From Tetracladium setigerum (taxonomy: Eukaryota; Ascomycota; Leotiomycetes; Helotiales): a stretch of 64,000 bases of DNA. Shown here in pieces: positions 44,651 to 56,759 of this stretch. The translations under genes and the position numbers were made by a program. Within the stretch, counting starts at the first letter, position 1. Each line of letters begins with the position of its first letter. The notes under the pieces were generated by a model. The model worked only from the letters and a program-made list of their open reading frames with translations, had not been told where the DNA came from and ran no database searches. The stretch lies in the NCBI GenBank assembly GCA_031472005.1, contig PZJY01000002.1, positions 3,286,001-3,350,000 on the forward strand. Reading direction: 5' to 3'.

Positions 44651-47198
44651 ATGGCCTCGGCTACAGCCAGTGCGAAGGACATATCCAGCTCGTCAACCTC
44701 ATTCACAAAAAACGGCACCGACAAGGACGAGAACCCGACTTTGAAATCTACAGGCATCGCGAAGCCGGTAATGGAGGAAGGATCAAGCAAAAATGCTCCT
44801 ACTTCACTAGAAGATACGAACGACGTCGGCTTGGAAAAGAAAATCGACATGACCAAAACGGAAAAGAGTAATGCCGAAGATGATATAGAATATCCCCATG
44901 GCGCCAAACTTGCCATCATCCTTGCCGCTCTCTGCCTCGCAGTCTTCTTAGTCGCATTGGACCAGACCATCATTGCGACTGCAATTCCAAAAATGTAAGT
45001 TTGAAACCAGCATGTTGTTCTCGATTCCTCGGCAAGACGCGATATCATCAGGTCAACCAGACGGCGTCTGGAATGAATGACCTTCCATAATCCGAATGCT
45101 TGCCTATCAATCTGATAACCCTACTAAATTTCAACCAACCGCAGTACCGATCGATTCAAGAGCATCAAAGATATCGGCTGGTATGGTGCCAGCTACTTCC
45201 TCACAGCCACGGCTCTGCAGCCGACATTTGGAAGAATCTACACAATTTTCAATATCAAATGGACGTTCTTGACCGCAATTGGCATCTTTGAACTTGGGTA
45301 AGCCTGCTTCTACTCCACTCTCGAATTTGCAAATTAATGACACGGCAACAGATCTCTCATCTGTGCAGTTGCTCCCAACAGCATTGCTTTGATCGTGGGT
45401 CGCGCAGTTGCTGGAATCGGTGTTGGGGGTCTCTTCAGTGGCGCAATCGTCATTCTCTCTTACTGTCTTCCTCTACGGAAAAGACCTGCTGCCTTCGGAT
45501 TGATTGGATCTATGTGGGGAATTGCTTCGGTAGCTGGTCCACTGTTGGGTATGCGAAACTGTTCCTCCGCGACTGACACCACCTTGAGATGAAGTATGCT
45601 AACATTTCTATTCATTCATAGGAGGTGTATTCACGTAAGTTCGACCGTAAGTAGCTATTGATTCAAGTTCTAATAACTGTATCAGAGATCATGTGAGCTG
45701 GAGGTGGTGCTTTGTAAGTATAGTCCTAATTGATTTGGTAAACCACTGAATCTACGGCTAACTCTCGGGTGCATGTAGTATATCAAGTAAGGCTGATGGA
45801 TATTTCAGAATTTTGCGATTACTAACACGAGTGTCAGTCTCCCTATTGGTGCCGTCGCTGTTGCGGTAATTTTCTTCTTCTTGCATGTGAGTTGAATGCC
45901 ATGCGCAATTGTTGTTGTCGAAATCCTAAAATCGTAAACCTTTTGGAATGCCTGATTTTAATCTTTCTACTAGATCCCCCGTGAGAACAATCCCAACAAC
46001 CTGTCGTTCATGAAACGAGTCCTTCAACTTGACTTGATCGGCGCATCACTCGTCATTCCCGCAATCGTCTGCCTCCTACTTGCTCTTCAATGGGGTGGTG
46101 CTACGTATCCATGGAAAAGCTCTCGAGTTATTGGTCTCTTCGTCGGAGCAGTCCTGCTGGGAATTCTGTTCGTGTTGGTGCAACTCAAATTAGGTGACGG
46201 GTAGGTCATCAATCAGCAATCAGCATTTCAGTTAGGAAAAAACGTACTAACTGTCCCATTTCCACCAGCGGTACCCTCCCTCCACGCCTTTTCAAGCAAA
46301 AAGATCTCGTTCTCGCCTATGCCTTTGCGTTTGTCTTCGGTGCTGGCTTTTTTGCCATTATTTTCTACCTGGCCATTTACTTCCAGAGTGTACTCGGTTC
46401 CTCCGCAACAAAAGCAGGCATTCAATTACTTCCCTTGCTCATCGCAACGGTTGTGTCAAGTATAGTTACTGGAGGTTTGATCACAGCAATTGGGTACTAC
46501 GTTCCCATCATGCTCGCCTGTCTCGTATTTTACAGCATCGGCGCTGGACTTCTCACCACCTTGTCGCGTACCACGCCGTTCGGAAAATGGTTTGGTTATC
46601 AAGTCCTTGCTGGATCTGGTATTGGTGAGTTTCTCCCGTTGCCATATCTCTTCCTTTTTCATGAATAATGATAACAAGAAAAACTAACTGTCGTCTCAGG
46701 TGTTGGCTTCCAATCCGCCATCCTCGTAGTCCAAGCCGTGCTCCCTCTCAAAGATGTCCCCATCGCCACAGCCTGCGTCTCCTTCTTCCAAACCCTCGGC
46801 GGCGCCCTCTTCATCGCCGTGGCGCAAACCATCTTCCAAAATTCCCTCTTAAGCGGCATTCAAAAGTACGCCCCCACGCTTCCAGCACAAGTCTTCCTTC
46901 ACAGCGGAGCAACGCAGATCAGATCGATCCTTAAAGAACTAAACCAAGAAGATCAGCTTGATGCTGTGCTGCAGGCGTATGTGGATGGCTTGACGGATGC
47001 GTATTGGATTACAGCTGCTACTGCTATCGCGGGGTTCTTTATCTCGTGTGGTTTGAGCTGGAGGAATATAAAGGCTGGACCGGGACAGGGCAAAGATCAG
47101 GAAAAGCATTTAGAGAAAGATGTAGAGGGGAAATTTCTGGGGTGGAGGATGAAACTGCAGGGAAGAAGGAGATTGATGAGAAGAAAGAGGTGGTTTGA
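44651..47198 (+). CDS. MFS drug:H+ antiporter, DHA2 (14-TM) type; ten exons with mini-exons (tail frame break)
   Basis: Plasma-membrane exporter of the fungal multidrug/mycotoxin efflux type. Exons: 44651-44994, 45145-45297, 45352-45548, 45622-45634 (13 nt), 45686-45713 (28 nt), 45779-45786 (8 nt), 45838-45886, 45974-46200, 46269-46624 and 46700-47198. Motifs: a hydrophilic head of 95 residues; LDQTIIATAIPKI in TM1 (motif D1); GRAVAGIGVGG (motif B); GPLLGGVFTDH (motif C); and the RWCFYINLP loop assembled from three mini-exons. About 14 hydrophobic segments. Near the C-terminus a frame change at GGGG 47139-47142 (one G short) would give an acidic/Lys-rich tail ending at 47196-47198; otherwise an unlikely Arg/Trp-rich reading runs to 47313. 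Exon sum 1874 nt is one short of 625 codons. Homologues export fungal toxins and azoles; the substrate here is unknown. Confidence 0.9.
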
Positions 47199-49367
47199 TT
47201 GTGAGGAATTATGGTACAGTACTGCTGCATCTTCTGTGAATTGTATTACTACTCTATCGGTCGCCGCTCTCTTCTATTTCAATGGAGATACTTTAGGAAG
47301 TTATTTTCATTAATTCTTTAAAACTGTATAAATCTGTCAAAGTTCACTGGGTAGTAAGGTACCAAGAAAAGGGAAGTTGTGAGGACCAAGTCCCTCGTGA
47401 AGTCCTGTTGTGTATGCAAGTCGAGAATTTCTTGACCCCTTTCAAGCAAGAGACTTCTTGGAACTCGGCGACTTTTTGGTCTGAAATTATCAGATGTCAA
47501 GAGGTCGGGGAAGAAAAGATCAGCACGATGGAAGAGTCAGTCGCACACACTTTATGAGACTTTGGGAAGATAGGCATGTGATGGGAAATGGTATGACTGC
47601 TTGCGCGTGCACCAACCGTCGTACGAGTAAAGTAACAATACACCAACTGAAACACCAATGCATGTAGAAGAAACGGGACGGTTTTCCCCTCCTAAATTAC
47701 TTCAATGATTTGCATCATTGTAAAACAAATAGGTAGGATTATTGACTGAGGGAAGAGATGATCGAAGAGGAGAATTCTTGGCTTGCACTTGACTGGCTTG
47801 GAAATGTTACAAAGTATCACCGAGAGAGTTACGGCCCAGGAACGAAGGCGCAAGTGGAGAGTTATGAAGGTTTGGACATGAATGGAATATATAATATTGT
47901 GCGTGATTGATTAATGAGAGATAATTTTGGAAAAACGAGATAGATGAGAGTTTAAAAAGGTCGTTCATGCCTCGCTTGGGCTTGATTTAATATTGATTGA
48001 GCCAAGACACAACCAGTTCATCTCAACTGTGATGATCAAAGTTTATTGATATGGAGTAAAGTCGAAGAATTAATCTTTTTGAGAATTAGGCGGTCCCAGA
48101 GTGAGAGAGAGTCCCTCGAACAAGTTAGTTGGCGTTTCCTGTACAGCACCACATTCACAGGGGAGGAGGCAGAAACACAGTGGTGTGATATATCACGTGA
48201 TATCACTAACCCTTTGCAGAAACAAGTCAATATCAACGTTCCTCCTCCAAGTCCTCCACAAACCGAGAGGCGAAATTATTGAGACATCAATATTATTGGG
48301 CTGTGAATATTGTTTTTCCAACTTGACAAGGTCCGCCATGCTAAGCATTACCATGAACTTCCCTCAAGATTCTCTTGGCCAGCCTTCTTGTCCAGCATGA
48401 AGGTCGGAATCTGAAACCAGGAGGCGACGACGACGAAACACGACGCTTTCGAATGCGAGTTTGCTTCGCCCTCGTCCGCTTACTGCATGGGTTCCCATAT
48501 CCTGGGAGATACGGATGTCCTGAATGATGATCATCCGCCAGATCACAGCCACGGGCCCCGGCTTCTACTGTATCGATTCCATCGCCAGCAAGGCCTCGGA
48601 TCCCGTCCTCGGATCATTTTGTGGTCGAATGCTCGTTTTGATAGGGTAACAATGGCGTCCACAATCCAACACTTCGAACACAGACATCTCAAGTTGCCAT
48701 GCTATAGCCACGCTAACTGCCGACTTCTTTTTTCTTTGGGCATTTTCTGAGAAGCCAACAAAGTCCGGTGCTTTGCCAGCGCTGAAGATCCCCCTCGCCA
48801 CAAACCATTGTCTCTTCTTCTTCACAGTTCTCTTTTTGTTCTCTTCCAATTCTCAAAGGCTATTATTTCTTGCAATTCATATTCTTATTCTTGCAAAGGC
48901 ATGCCTCTTTGCCTCCCGCTTCAATTGACAAGGTAGGGATTGGGGTGGTGGACGGGGCGGCCCAGATCTTTTGCTGTGCGTCAACGCCACTTTATCTCAG
49001 TTGGGGGCTGATGCAAGGATTCTCAGATATACTTCTCGCTTCATCCACCAGTCGGCAGCTCCCCTGTCATACCGAACTCCAGCTTTGAGGTTTCGCATAC
49101 GGGGCATTTCTCAAACTTGATGCAAACTCTCTTTCTTACTCCTGTGCTCTCTCTTCCCTCTCATTCCTTCCATGGCTGGTTCATGGTTTTCTTCCTTTGG
49201 TGATCGCTGAAGGTTAACGACAATCGACATTGTAACTCTATACTAACATTTCCTTTCATTTCCTTTTCTTTCTTTCTCAACTGATCTTACAACAATTGTA
49301 CATTCATTTCATGTCTGGCACACGCTATTTGGGAGGACAATTTTATGGGCTGGGCCACACTCTCTAG
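47199..49367. other. Intergenic: MFS 3' flank / promoter of next gene
   Basis: 2.2 kb. No supported gene. Has a nested palindromic E-box cluster at 48185-48206 and a pyrimidine-rich stretch (about 49100-49300) just upstream of the next gene, typical of fungal 5' leaders. Confidence 0.55.
48185..48206. promoter_or_regulatory. Nested palindromes around a CACGTG E-box
   Basis: Two overlapping perfect palindromes: GTGATATATCAC (48185-48196) and ATATCACGTGATAT (48190-48203). Core CACGTG is a bHLH site; about 1.2 kb upstream of the next start codon, so its target is unclear. Confidence 0.35.
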
Positions 49368-51553
49368 ATGACGATTACAAAAATGGCACCGACCGAACAG
49401 AATGGACGCGATCTTGGGGGCTCGAGGAACCTGCAACGCTCCGACATGGAAGAGATGAAGGCATTGGAAAAGAGGCTAGGAAGAAGGCAGATTTTTGGGA
49501 ACTTTGGCAAAGGCAAGGGGACGGACGACAGCAATGGACTTCGTAAATTCAGTCGCTTTGGTTTGGGCTCGGAAAAGGCTGAAGATGTCGCTGATCCTCC
49601 AGAGCCTACTGATGCACCAGGGCCTCCCGACTTTGGGCCAGGGAAATTCTTTGAAGGAGCAAGCTCGGCAGCTCAGAGAATTGGCAACTTCTTTCGAGGC
49701 TCACCAACTGCTGCTGCTGTATCGTCAACAAGTACATCTCAACCACCACCACCACCCTCAACCACCGCCGAGACAACCACTGCGCCTGCGCCTGCTCCGG
49801 TTGTCACTCAACCCGTACCAAGTGTACCTTCCACTACTTCACAGCCGTCCACTGTAGCTGCGATTCCAACTTCGACTCCTTCAGCAGTGTTACCGACTTC
49901 CACACTTTCGGTGCCTCCAACGGCGTTACCAATCGTAACTGTAAGTCTTCAGCATGAAATTTCATCAAAAATCCCTTCGGAGAGATCAGTGGTCTCAAGA
50001 TATCTCTCACATCCGGTGAAGGAGAAATATCTGTCTACCAGGGAGAAAGTCATAGAATATTTTTGGAATATACTAACAATTCACAGTCCGCTCCACCACC
50101 AGCTCCTGTCATAAGTGTAGCACCCGCCTTTGATCCAAATCTTGGTCCTGGTGCAGTTCCTACAACAGATCAGCGGAAAGCATTGCCAGACCAGTCTGTC
50201 AGTAGTCCAGCTGCCTCGGGTTCCAGCACCGCTTCAATACGTTCATCATCCACGTCAGACGCGGGAGGCATTATTGTAGCAACTCCAATTGCTAACGAGA
50301 GTGCTCCTGTGGCTTCAGGAATTGGTACTCAGAATTGGCAACTGGAGCGTGGGATGTCACCTGCAGCTCAGCGAGCAGTGATTGCTGTTGGAACGATATG
50401 TGAGGCCTCCCAGATTTGTGCTGACAATCCCTCTTGTACGATTTAATAGCTAACAATCTCAGTGGGATTTGTTATAATCCTTGCAGCTCTTTATTTCATT
50501 CTTCGAATCAGAAGAGGCGAGACAATCGCAATGTTTGCTAGGAGGAAACTTCCAAAACAGACTTCCAGGATTTTTCCTGAGAGGCGAAAGCCAAATGAGC
50601 ACCGAAACTCCGAGGCACCACCACTTTATTCGGTACAACCAGACATTTATGAGTATCCTTCACGTGAGAAGACAGTTCCCTCCCAGCGACAGATGGAAGG
50701 CTTTTATTCACCAGGGCCATTACCGGCGTTGGCGATTCCTGCACGAACACGAGCAATGACAGGGTCAAGCATATACTCTCCTCAGCAAGATGATGTGTCT
50801 CCGATGACTGCGACTGGGCAATCACCCACACCTCTTCTCATTAAACGCACACAAACCGAAACCTATTACACCATCCCCGCACAACATTCTCGAATGCCAT
50901 CAGAATTGAATGACATATTCGTCCAGCATGGGCTGCATTCGACATCAAATACCTACACTGATTATGTTCGACACTCGCAAGTAACGAAAGACTTCGGCAA
51001 CTCATATGGCACGCAGAATACACAATACACTTCACAAACCTCGAACTTGGACAATAGCCAACAGAGAGATCCGCACAGGATGAGCACACTCTCATCACTC
51101 TCTTCTGGTTTTGGTGACGGTCTGATAATACAAGATACCGAAACCATAAGAGAACCCAGTATTGCTCCCCCGCGCCAATATCAACAAACAACACGCTTTT
51201 CCTGGCAAACCACTACATCGAAAGCTCCCGAGACGAACTATGATCGAACTTCGACTTACACCACGGCGTCTATTGATACGGCGCCTCGATTTCGAACGGT
51301 GAACTCGTGGGTAGCACAGCAGAGTGGTCGAGTGGAAAGGCAACAAATGATGAATTCTCAGATTCCGGCGATGCCTCCAGTACCAGCACAGCTGCAATCC
51401 GACGTGGCGCCCATCAAACACCAGCGGCAGGAGAGCGACATTTCTGCGTTCAACTATCATCCTGGCGAAGAAGTGCGTATGGCACCTGGATCACGGGTTC
51501 CCAGCTCAGTATTGGACGGAAAGATACGGTTTTTGTCGAGATCGGAAAGATGA
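49368..51553 (+). CDS. Ser/Thr/Pro-rich single-pass membrane protein, function unknown
   Basis: Exons 49368-49940, 50087-50399 and 50463-51553; 1977 nt, 658 aa, in frame. An alternative start is Met7. No signal peptide. Residues 1-105 are charged; about 105-285 are Ser/Thr/Pro/Ala-rich and, if lumenal, would be heavily O-mannosylated. One hydrophobic segment (about 288-312), starting AVIAVGTILGFVIIL, is followed at once by the basic stop-transfer RIRRGE. The C-terminal 340 residues are likely cytosolic, rich in Ser, Gln and Tyr, with a PPLY motif (about residue 349) that WW-domain proteins such as Rsp5 ligases may bind. The layout resembles fungal cell-wall stress sensors (Mid2/Wsc-like) but has no WSC domain; calling it a sensor is inference. 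Confidence 0.75.
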
Positions 51554-52506
51554 GAGTCAATGTCGCAAATTTCCATGTGCTTGCCTTTCTCGTTTGTATA
51601 TATGTTAACGATAACGAAAAATGTTTGGTTATCCGCCTGGCCTGGTGCTTGAGTGGCATTTGGGATAGGATGGAATGGGTTGGATTGGCTTGGTGGCATA
51701 GCGTGGAGTTGAGCAGGCCGACAGTATGCGCCAGGCTATTTGTAAAAGCATTTTTAAAACTACCCCTTAGTAATTTGACAGAAAAATTGTATATTACCAA
51801 AGTGTTTGCATTCTTGCTTGTGGAGTACCTGTCTACAGAGTTCTTGGGAACGTCACTCAAGAAGTGTCGGCTAGAAGCCGGTGACGAATGCATCAAACAA
51901 GCTAGCTTGGTTCCTTGGTGAATAATGTTTACGAAACATCGGGTTGTCAAACTTTGATTCCAAACCTTGGCGCAAGAGAGCATTCTGTGTAGAGTACCTC
52001 TTTTTTTCGGTCGTCGTCTCTTATTCGTATTTCGGGTTTGAATTGGTCGCACTTGCTGTTGCTGCGTGGTTTGTTTCTGTATTTGATTCCTAACCACTCC
52101 CCACTATTTGTTTCGTTGCCATGATTGAATCATGAGCCTCGTAATGATGATGGAGCACAGTACTGCTGTAGGTAATGTGATGATGATGATTCAGAATCCA
52201 GAAGTATGTGATTGTCTACACACCCCTCCATTGTTGCACGTGATTAAATCCGCCTACACCAAAAATAGCGGCCGCAGCGGCTGACCGACGAGGGGCATCG
52301 CCATCATCGCGGACGGATAGGCGTCGTCGTCAGGCTGAGCCCCATTTGCCTCTCTCCTTTATCACTCTTCCACTCGCCCACCTCCTCTACTCTACTCTAC
52401 TCCTTTCTCTCCCTACCCACGAGCTGACAATCAAACTATACAGCCAACTCAAGTAATACCGAAAGCCTTTTATTTGTCCCGGAAATAAAACAAACTTTCG
52501 ATCGAC
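51554..52506. other. Intergenic: 3' flank / promoter of coiled-coil gene
   Basis: 953 bp. No gene. A GCACGTGAT E-box-like site lies near 52236-52244 and a CT-rich tract with repeated CTCTA units near 52380-52420, just 5' of the gene. Confidence 0.5.
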
Positions 52507-54110
52507 ATGTTGGACGAGAACCTGCCAACCTTCTTCTTTAAACCTTCCTCCGACAACCCTCTTTCTACCACACTATTTCTAAGTCAGAATGGCTCCGAGT
52601 TATCACCCGAATACTCCCTCCGAAAGCCAGACCCCAGTCTACCTGCCTCGAGGAACTGTTATGCTGTAGCACTTTACGATTCATACAACCCCGAAGTCCT
52701 CTTCGCCGAAGTTCTAGTACAACCAGAATGGCAGCAGCCAACCCTCTCACAGGCGGAAATCCGAGCACAGAACGGCATTCCACCACCGCCTGTTCCCATT
52801 CTCCCTGAGAAATTCATCGTTCAGCTTTACAATCCGGACCAGCAGGTGACAATCAAGCAGATTGCAGGATCATGGAATAGCTCAGCCTCCTGGGAATTCG
52901 AGATGCCGCAGACGAGCTTTCGATTACCTTCGGTGTCAGCTATCGATAGGACTTTGAATGACCCTGGAATTTCGGACATTACTCCCAAGGTTGGCTTCAA
53001 GTGGAAGAGAGATGGGAAACTATCAAAGGACATATCGTGTTACATGATTGGCAAATCTACAGATGGGAGGAAAAACAAGGAACCAGATATCCTATGCGCG
53101 ATGCTCAAAGGAAACGACCTAACACTCTATCAACCAAACATGCACCGGATAGACATCGAAGATGTGAAGGGCTTGGAGGTTGTTCTATTACTGGGATCCT
53201 CAGTCATCAAGGATATATACTTCAACCCCAACCGAGAAATGTTCAATATCAGCTCGCCCCAAGCAGCTGCCAAACCAAATCGCAAGAACAGCGGCCCACC
53301 AATCTCAGGCAAAGCATCAAATGTCACGCCTCCCGTAATGTCCGGGCAGGCTATGCCGTCCCACCATCAAAGTCCCAATTCCCAACCCAACCGCCACGAC
53401 CTCAACAACAGCAACAGCCATACCAAGCAGCATCCATCCCCCGCCCACCAACCCAACCCGCTGTCAACCCACGCACACAATGGGAAATTGACGCCGAAAC
53501 CGCTCGCCTCCGCAAAATCGTCGAAGACGAAGCTCGCGAGCGCGAAAAGCGTGATGCCCGCGAACAGAAAAAGATCAAGAAGATGTTAGAGCTCGAGGAC
53601 CGCGAACGACAAAAGCGCGATGCGGAAGTAGCGAAGGAGACGGAGCGGTTACGGAAACAATACGGTTTGCCCCCACAGCAAACCACTTCGTCGCCACCTC
53701 GCGTGCAATTCACTTCTCCTCCTGCGATGCCACCGAGGAGGCAGAGTGGAGGATACCAACCTCAGCAATATCCCGGTCCTCCCCCTCCTCAGCAGAATTT
53801 ACATCAGTATCATAGCGCGCCGCATTCGCAGCCAACGCCAGTGCAGCGACCGGTTAGCACGCCGAGTGCGAATGCGAGTTCGAGTACTTTCAATTTGTCG
53901 TCGTTGAATAATCTGTTTCATCAGGGTGTTAACACCGTGACGAGTCACAGTCATAACGCTCATGGTGGAAGTGCTGGTGCTGCTGGGAGTAGTAGACCGA
54001 ATCATTTGAGTCCGTATTTGCAGGCACCTGGACATGGGACTGCGAGCTCAAGTGGTTTCTTTGGCTTGGGTGGGAAGAAGGTTCAGAAGAAGAGGAGTGT
54101 TTACTTTTAA
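52507..54110 (+). CDS. Conserved-looking fungal protein with coiled coil, function unknown (frame broken once)
   Basis: Single exon. The N-terminal 250 residues look folded (beta-rich, e.g. CYAVALYDSYNPEVLFAE and KFIVQLYNPDQQVTIKQ), followed by a Pro/Ser/Asn/Gln linker, a strongly charged coiled coil (EDEAREREKRDAREQKKIKK), and a second Pro/Gln/His-rich region ending in KVQKKRSVYF. No catalytic motif found. The coiled coil lies in the frame one base away from the N-terminal half; adding one C to CCC 53360-53362 joins them with PPSKSQFPTQ. The 1604-nt span is one base short of 535 codons. The exact shift point is less certain here because both frames stay open for about 230 nt. I know no function; scaffolding is a guess. 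Confidence 0.75.
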
Positions 54111-54930
54111 ATTTGTGGATGTCCCATTTTCCTGGGACGGGCATGTTGAAAACAGGTTGCCCAAAGTTATTGGGATTGTTTGTTTGCTTGTTACTTTTTC
54201 CTTGCTATGATACCAAATGATGATTGTGGTGAAACCAGGCATCTATTTCATTACTGTTCGGCGCGGCCTTTTATGCTATATTGTAAGAGCTAGGTACGCA
54301 GTGTGTTGGAAATTGAAGGAAAAGGGGATGGTTTTCCTTCTTCTTTGGCATGGAATTTTTTGGGATGAAGTTTATATAGAATCAAGGCAGAGGAAGGGAA
54401 CGCAAAAATGATGCCTTAACGAAATCTCAAAAAGCGATAGACGATAAAAACAATATATACAAGTTCAAGTAAAACTGAACAAGAGAATTTATCTGAGCAC
54501 CCCTCTTTCTTTATTCCTCATTTACTAAAGTGTCGGAAAGTGCAAAAGAGACGCTTCTTGAAAACCACCATAGTAGGTACTGTACTAATATGTTAAAAGT
54601 GCCTAAGATCGTCCGCGTCCTCCGCTTCCTGCATTCTCCATTCTTACGTATCCTATCGCCCTTTTCCCGACAAATACCCAATTCCCAATAATCCCCATAT
54701 TTATCAAAAGCCGAGAACCAAGCAAGATCAACCGCGAAGGAAAAAAAAGAGGGGATATGTATGCGTACGTATCTACCTAGGTAGTAGCTAAGGATCAGAC
54801 GGCAAAACAAAAATGAAGCGAATACGGAATCAATACGAAAAGTCGAGCGAAAACGACCTCTTCTTAGGGCGGGGGGAGGCGAGGGGATTCATCTGGTCAG
54901 GAGAGAGAGAGAAAGAAGAGAATATGGAAG

Positions 54931-54950
54931 GTACCTACCTACCTACCTTA
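54931..54950. repeat. (CCTA)n tetranucleotide tract
   Basis: GTACCTACCTACCTACCTTA. Same repeat family as 38731-38776. Confidence 0.85.
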
Positions 54951-55514
54951 CGAAAGCAAGTGAGGAAAGATAGAGTGTCAGAGGGAGGAAGGAAGGAAAG
55001 AGGGAAGGCGTTGTCAATCAATCAATCAAGAGAGGCTCGGCTACTACAGTACTGTAATCTTACATTAGAAATGATTGCGTATTTGACACGAGCCCCACAA
55101 ATTCAAGATTGAAAAATTGGAAGAGGGTGATTGGTTTTTGTCTTTTTTCCAGAACAATTACCGCAGTATACTTTTCTGTAAACAAGCCAGTGTTATTGTA
55201 GAAGGAATTGATTGGGGTTATTTTATCTGAACCGGTAGCAAAGGGAGGGGGTGAGCCGAGACGGTGAGTGTGAGTGTGAGTAGATATGAACAGAAGAGGA
55301 AGGAGGTTGAAAAATAAAGAAAGAGCCGGGGTAAGGAGGAGGAAATATATGGGTTTTAGTGAACAGTCACAGGAATGGAAAGGTGGAAGGAGGAAGGAGG
55401 ACGGGGGGAAAGTGAGATAGATAGGTATCTATATAAGAGGGGGAAATGGGGAAAAGATGACAACGAATTGAATGAAGGCAGATGAAGAAGAAACATATAG
55501 AAGAGATGGATACG

Positions 55515-55560
55515 TAAGTAGGTATTTAGGTACCTAACTAAACTACCTTAGGTAGGTACT
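55515..55560. repeat. Dispersed GGTA/TACC tract
   Basis: Contains GTAGGTATTTAGGTACCTAA and CTACCTTAGGTAGGTAC, i.e. GGTA units in both orientations around GGTACC palindromes. Confidence 0.8.
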
Positions 55561-56073
55561 GTAGAGATGAAAAGAATTATATAGCAGGTATAGATAGAAA
55601 GGGACGAAGAAACGGAGACAAGTAGTTGTAGTGATAAGACTTGCCTGCCTCTGAACCATAAATGCAATAAAGAGCAATAGAGATACACGTGGGATGAAGG
55701 TTAACTAGTAGTTTGAAAGGTTGAAACAAAGAAAGATACCTAGACCTACATACATTACCTAGGTAGATAGGCATGTAATCATTCTTCAATTCTCTGATGA
55801 TCATACCGCCTTCCCCACCCCATACTGAAGAGAAAGAACAACATCCAGCCCAACTTCTCTATTTCTCTATTTCACGTAATAGTGCCGAAAAAATGTATGT
55901 AAGAAGAAGAAAAAAGAGTACACAAGCATACACTACATGCTCTGTATAAATGCGTCCGATATCTTCACACATGCACACGCACACGCACACACAGACTGAC
56001 TACAAAGGAAATATTGACGAAGAAAACGGACATTTCTTTCTTCCTTCCATCTTCTTGCCTATTCACTTATTCG

Positions 56074-56114
56074 TATCCTACCTACCTACCTTATCCTACC
56101 CTATCCTACCCTAC
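56074..56114. repeat. (CCTA)n/(CCCTA) tract
   Basis: CCTACCTACCTACC followed by several TATCCTACCC units. The pentamer is not the TTAGGG telomere repeat. Confidence 0.75.
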
Positions 56115-56759
56115 TATTCGTATACCTTCTCCCAACCTTCCAACCATCCCTCCCTCTTCCCCCCCGTTCCACATGCCCCCATAATCCTCCTCCCTTCCTT
56201 CGACCTCAAAATCCTACACAACCATAGAAACCTAAAAAATTCTTTGTATATCTTTCCCCCCTGTTTTAAAAAATAATTCCACATTTAAAGGTATTCGGTA
56301 CAATACAAAAACATTTTTTCCTGAATTGCATGAATAGTTCCTGGGGGAGGGGAGATCCTTTTGTAACCAACAGAAAAGAAAAAGATCTGGAATTCCCTGG
56401 CCCCGGGAGCATTCATCACAACCATGCTTCAATCGCATCACACCCTCCCCGACGCGCTTTGCCTGCCCCTTCCCCCATTCCAGAAAGGGAAAGAAAAGTA
56501 TGGGAAAGACAAGACTAATCCAAGGGACACGGGGGAAAACAAAACCAAGGCTGTCTTGTAATGCCTACAACTTCGCCTAATTCCTTTCCTCACGCTATGC
56601 AGAGATGAATGTGGCAAAACCCCCATGAGTGAGAAAAGCATGCAAACAAAGCAAGCGTAACGCCGTGGGCAAGGGACGAGAAAAACTGCAGCACAGTCAT
56701 TCAGCCGTGAAAAAAAAACATATCGAGAAGGTGTGGTTTGTGAGAATTTTATGAGATGT

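Larger units (their letters stand above)
54111..56759. other. Intergenic between convergent genes
   Basis: 2.6 kb between the stops of two convergent genes. No supported gene. Purine-rich (GGAAGGAAGG-like) and rich in (A)CCTA/GGTA tetranucleotide tracts at 54931-54950, 55515-55560 and 56074-56114. May be 3' leaders plus unstructured spacer. Confidence 0.6.

Noticed and set aside
51450..52097. 215-codon minus-strand frame at the 3' end of the Ser/Thr/Pro-rich membrane gene
   Set aside because: Overlaps a real exon and its 3' flank; random composition, no start context or domain.
56074..56114. CCTA/CCCTA tract as an interstitial telomere
   Set aside because: Units vary and do not match TTAGGG/CCCTAA arrays.
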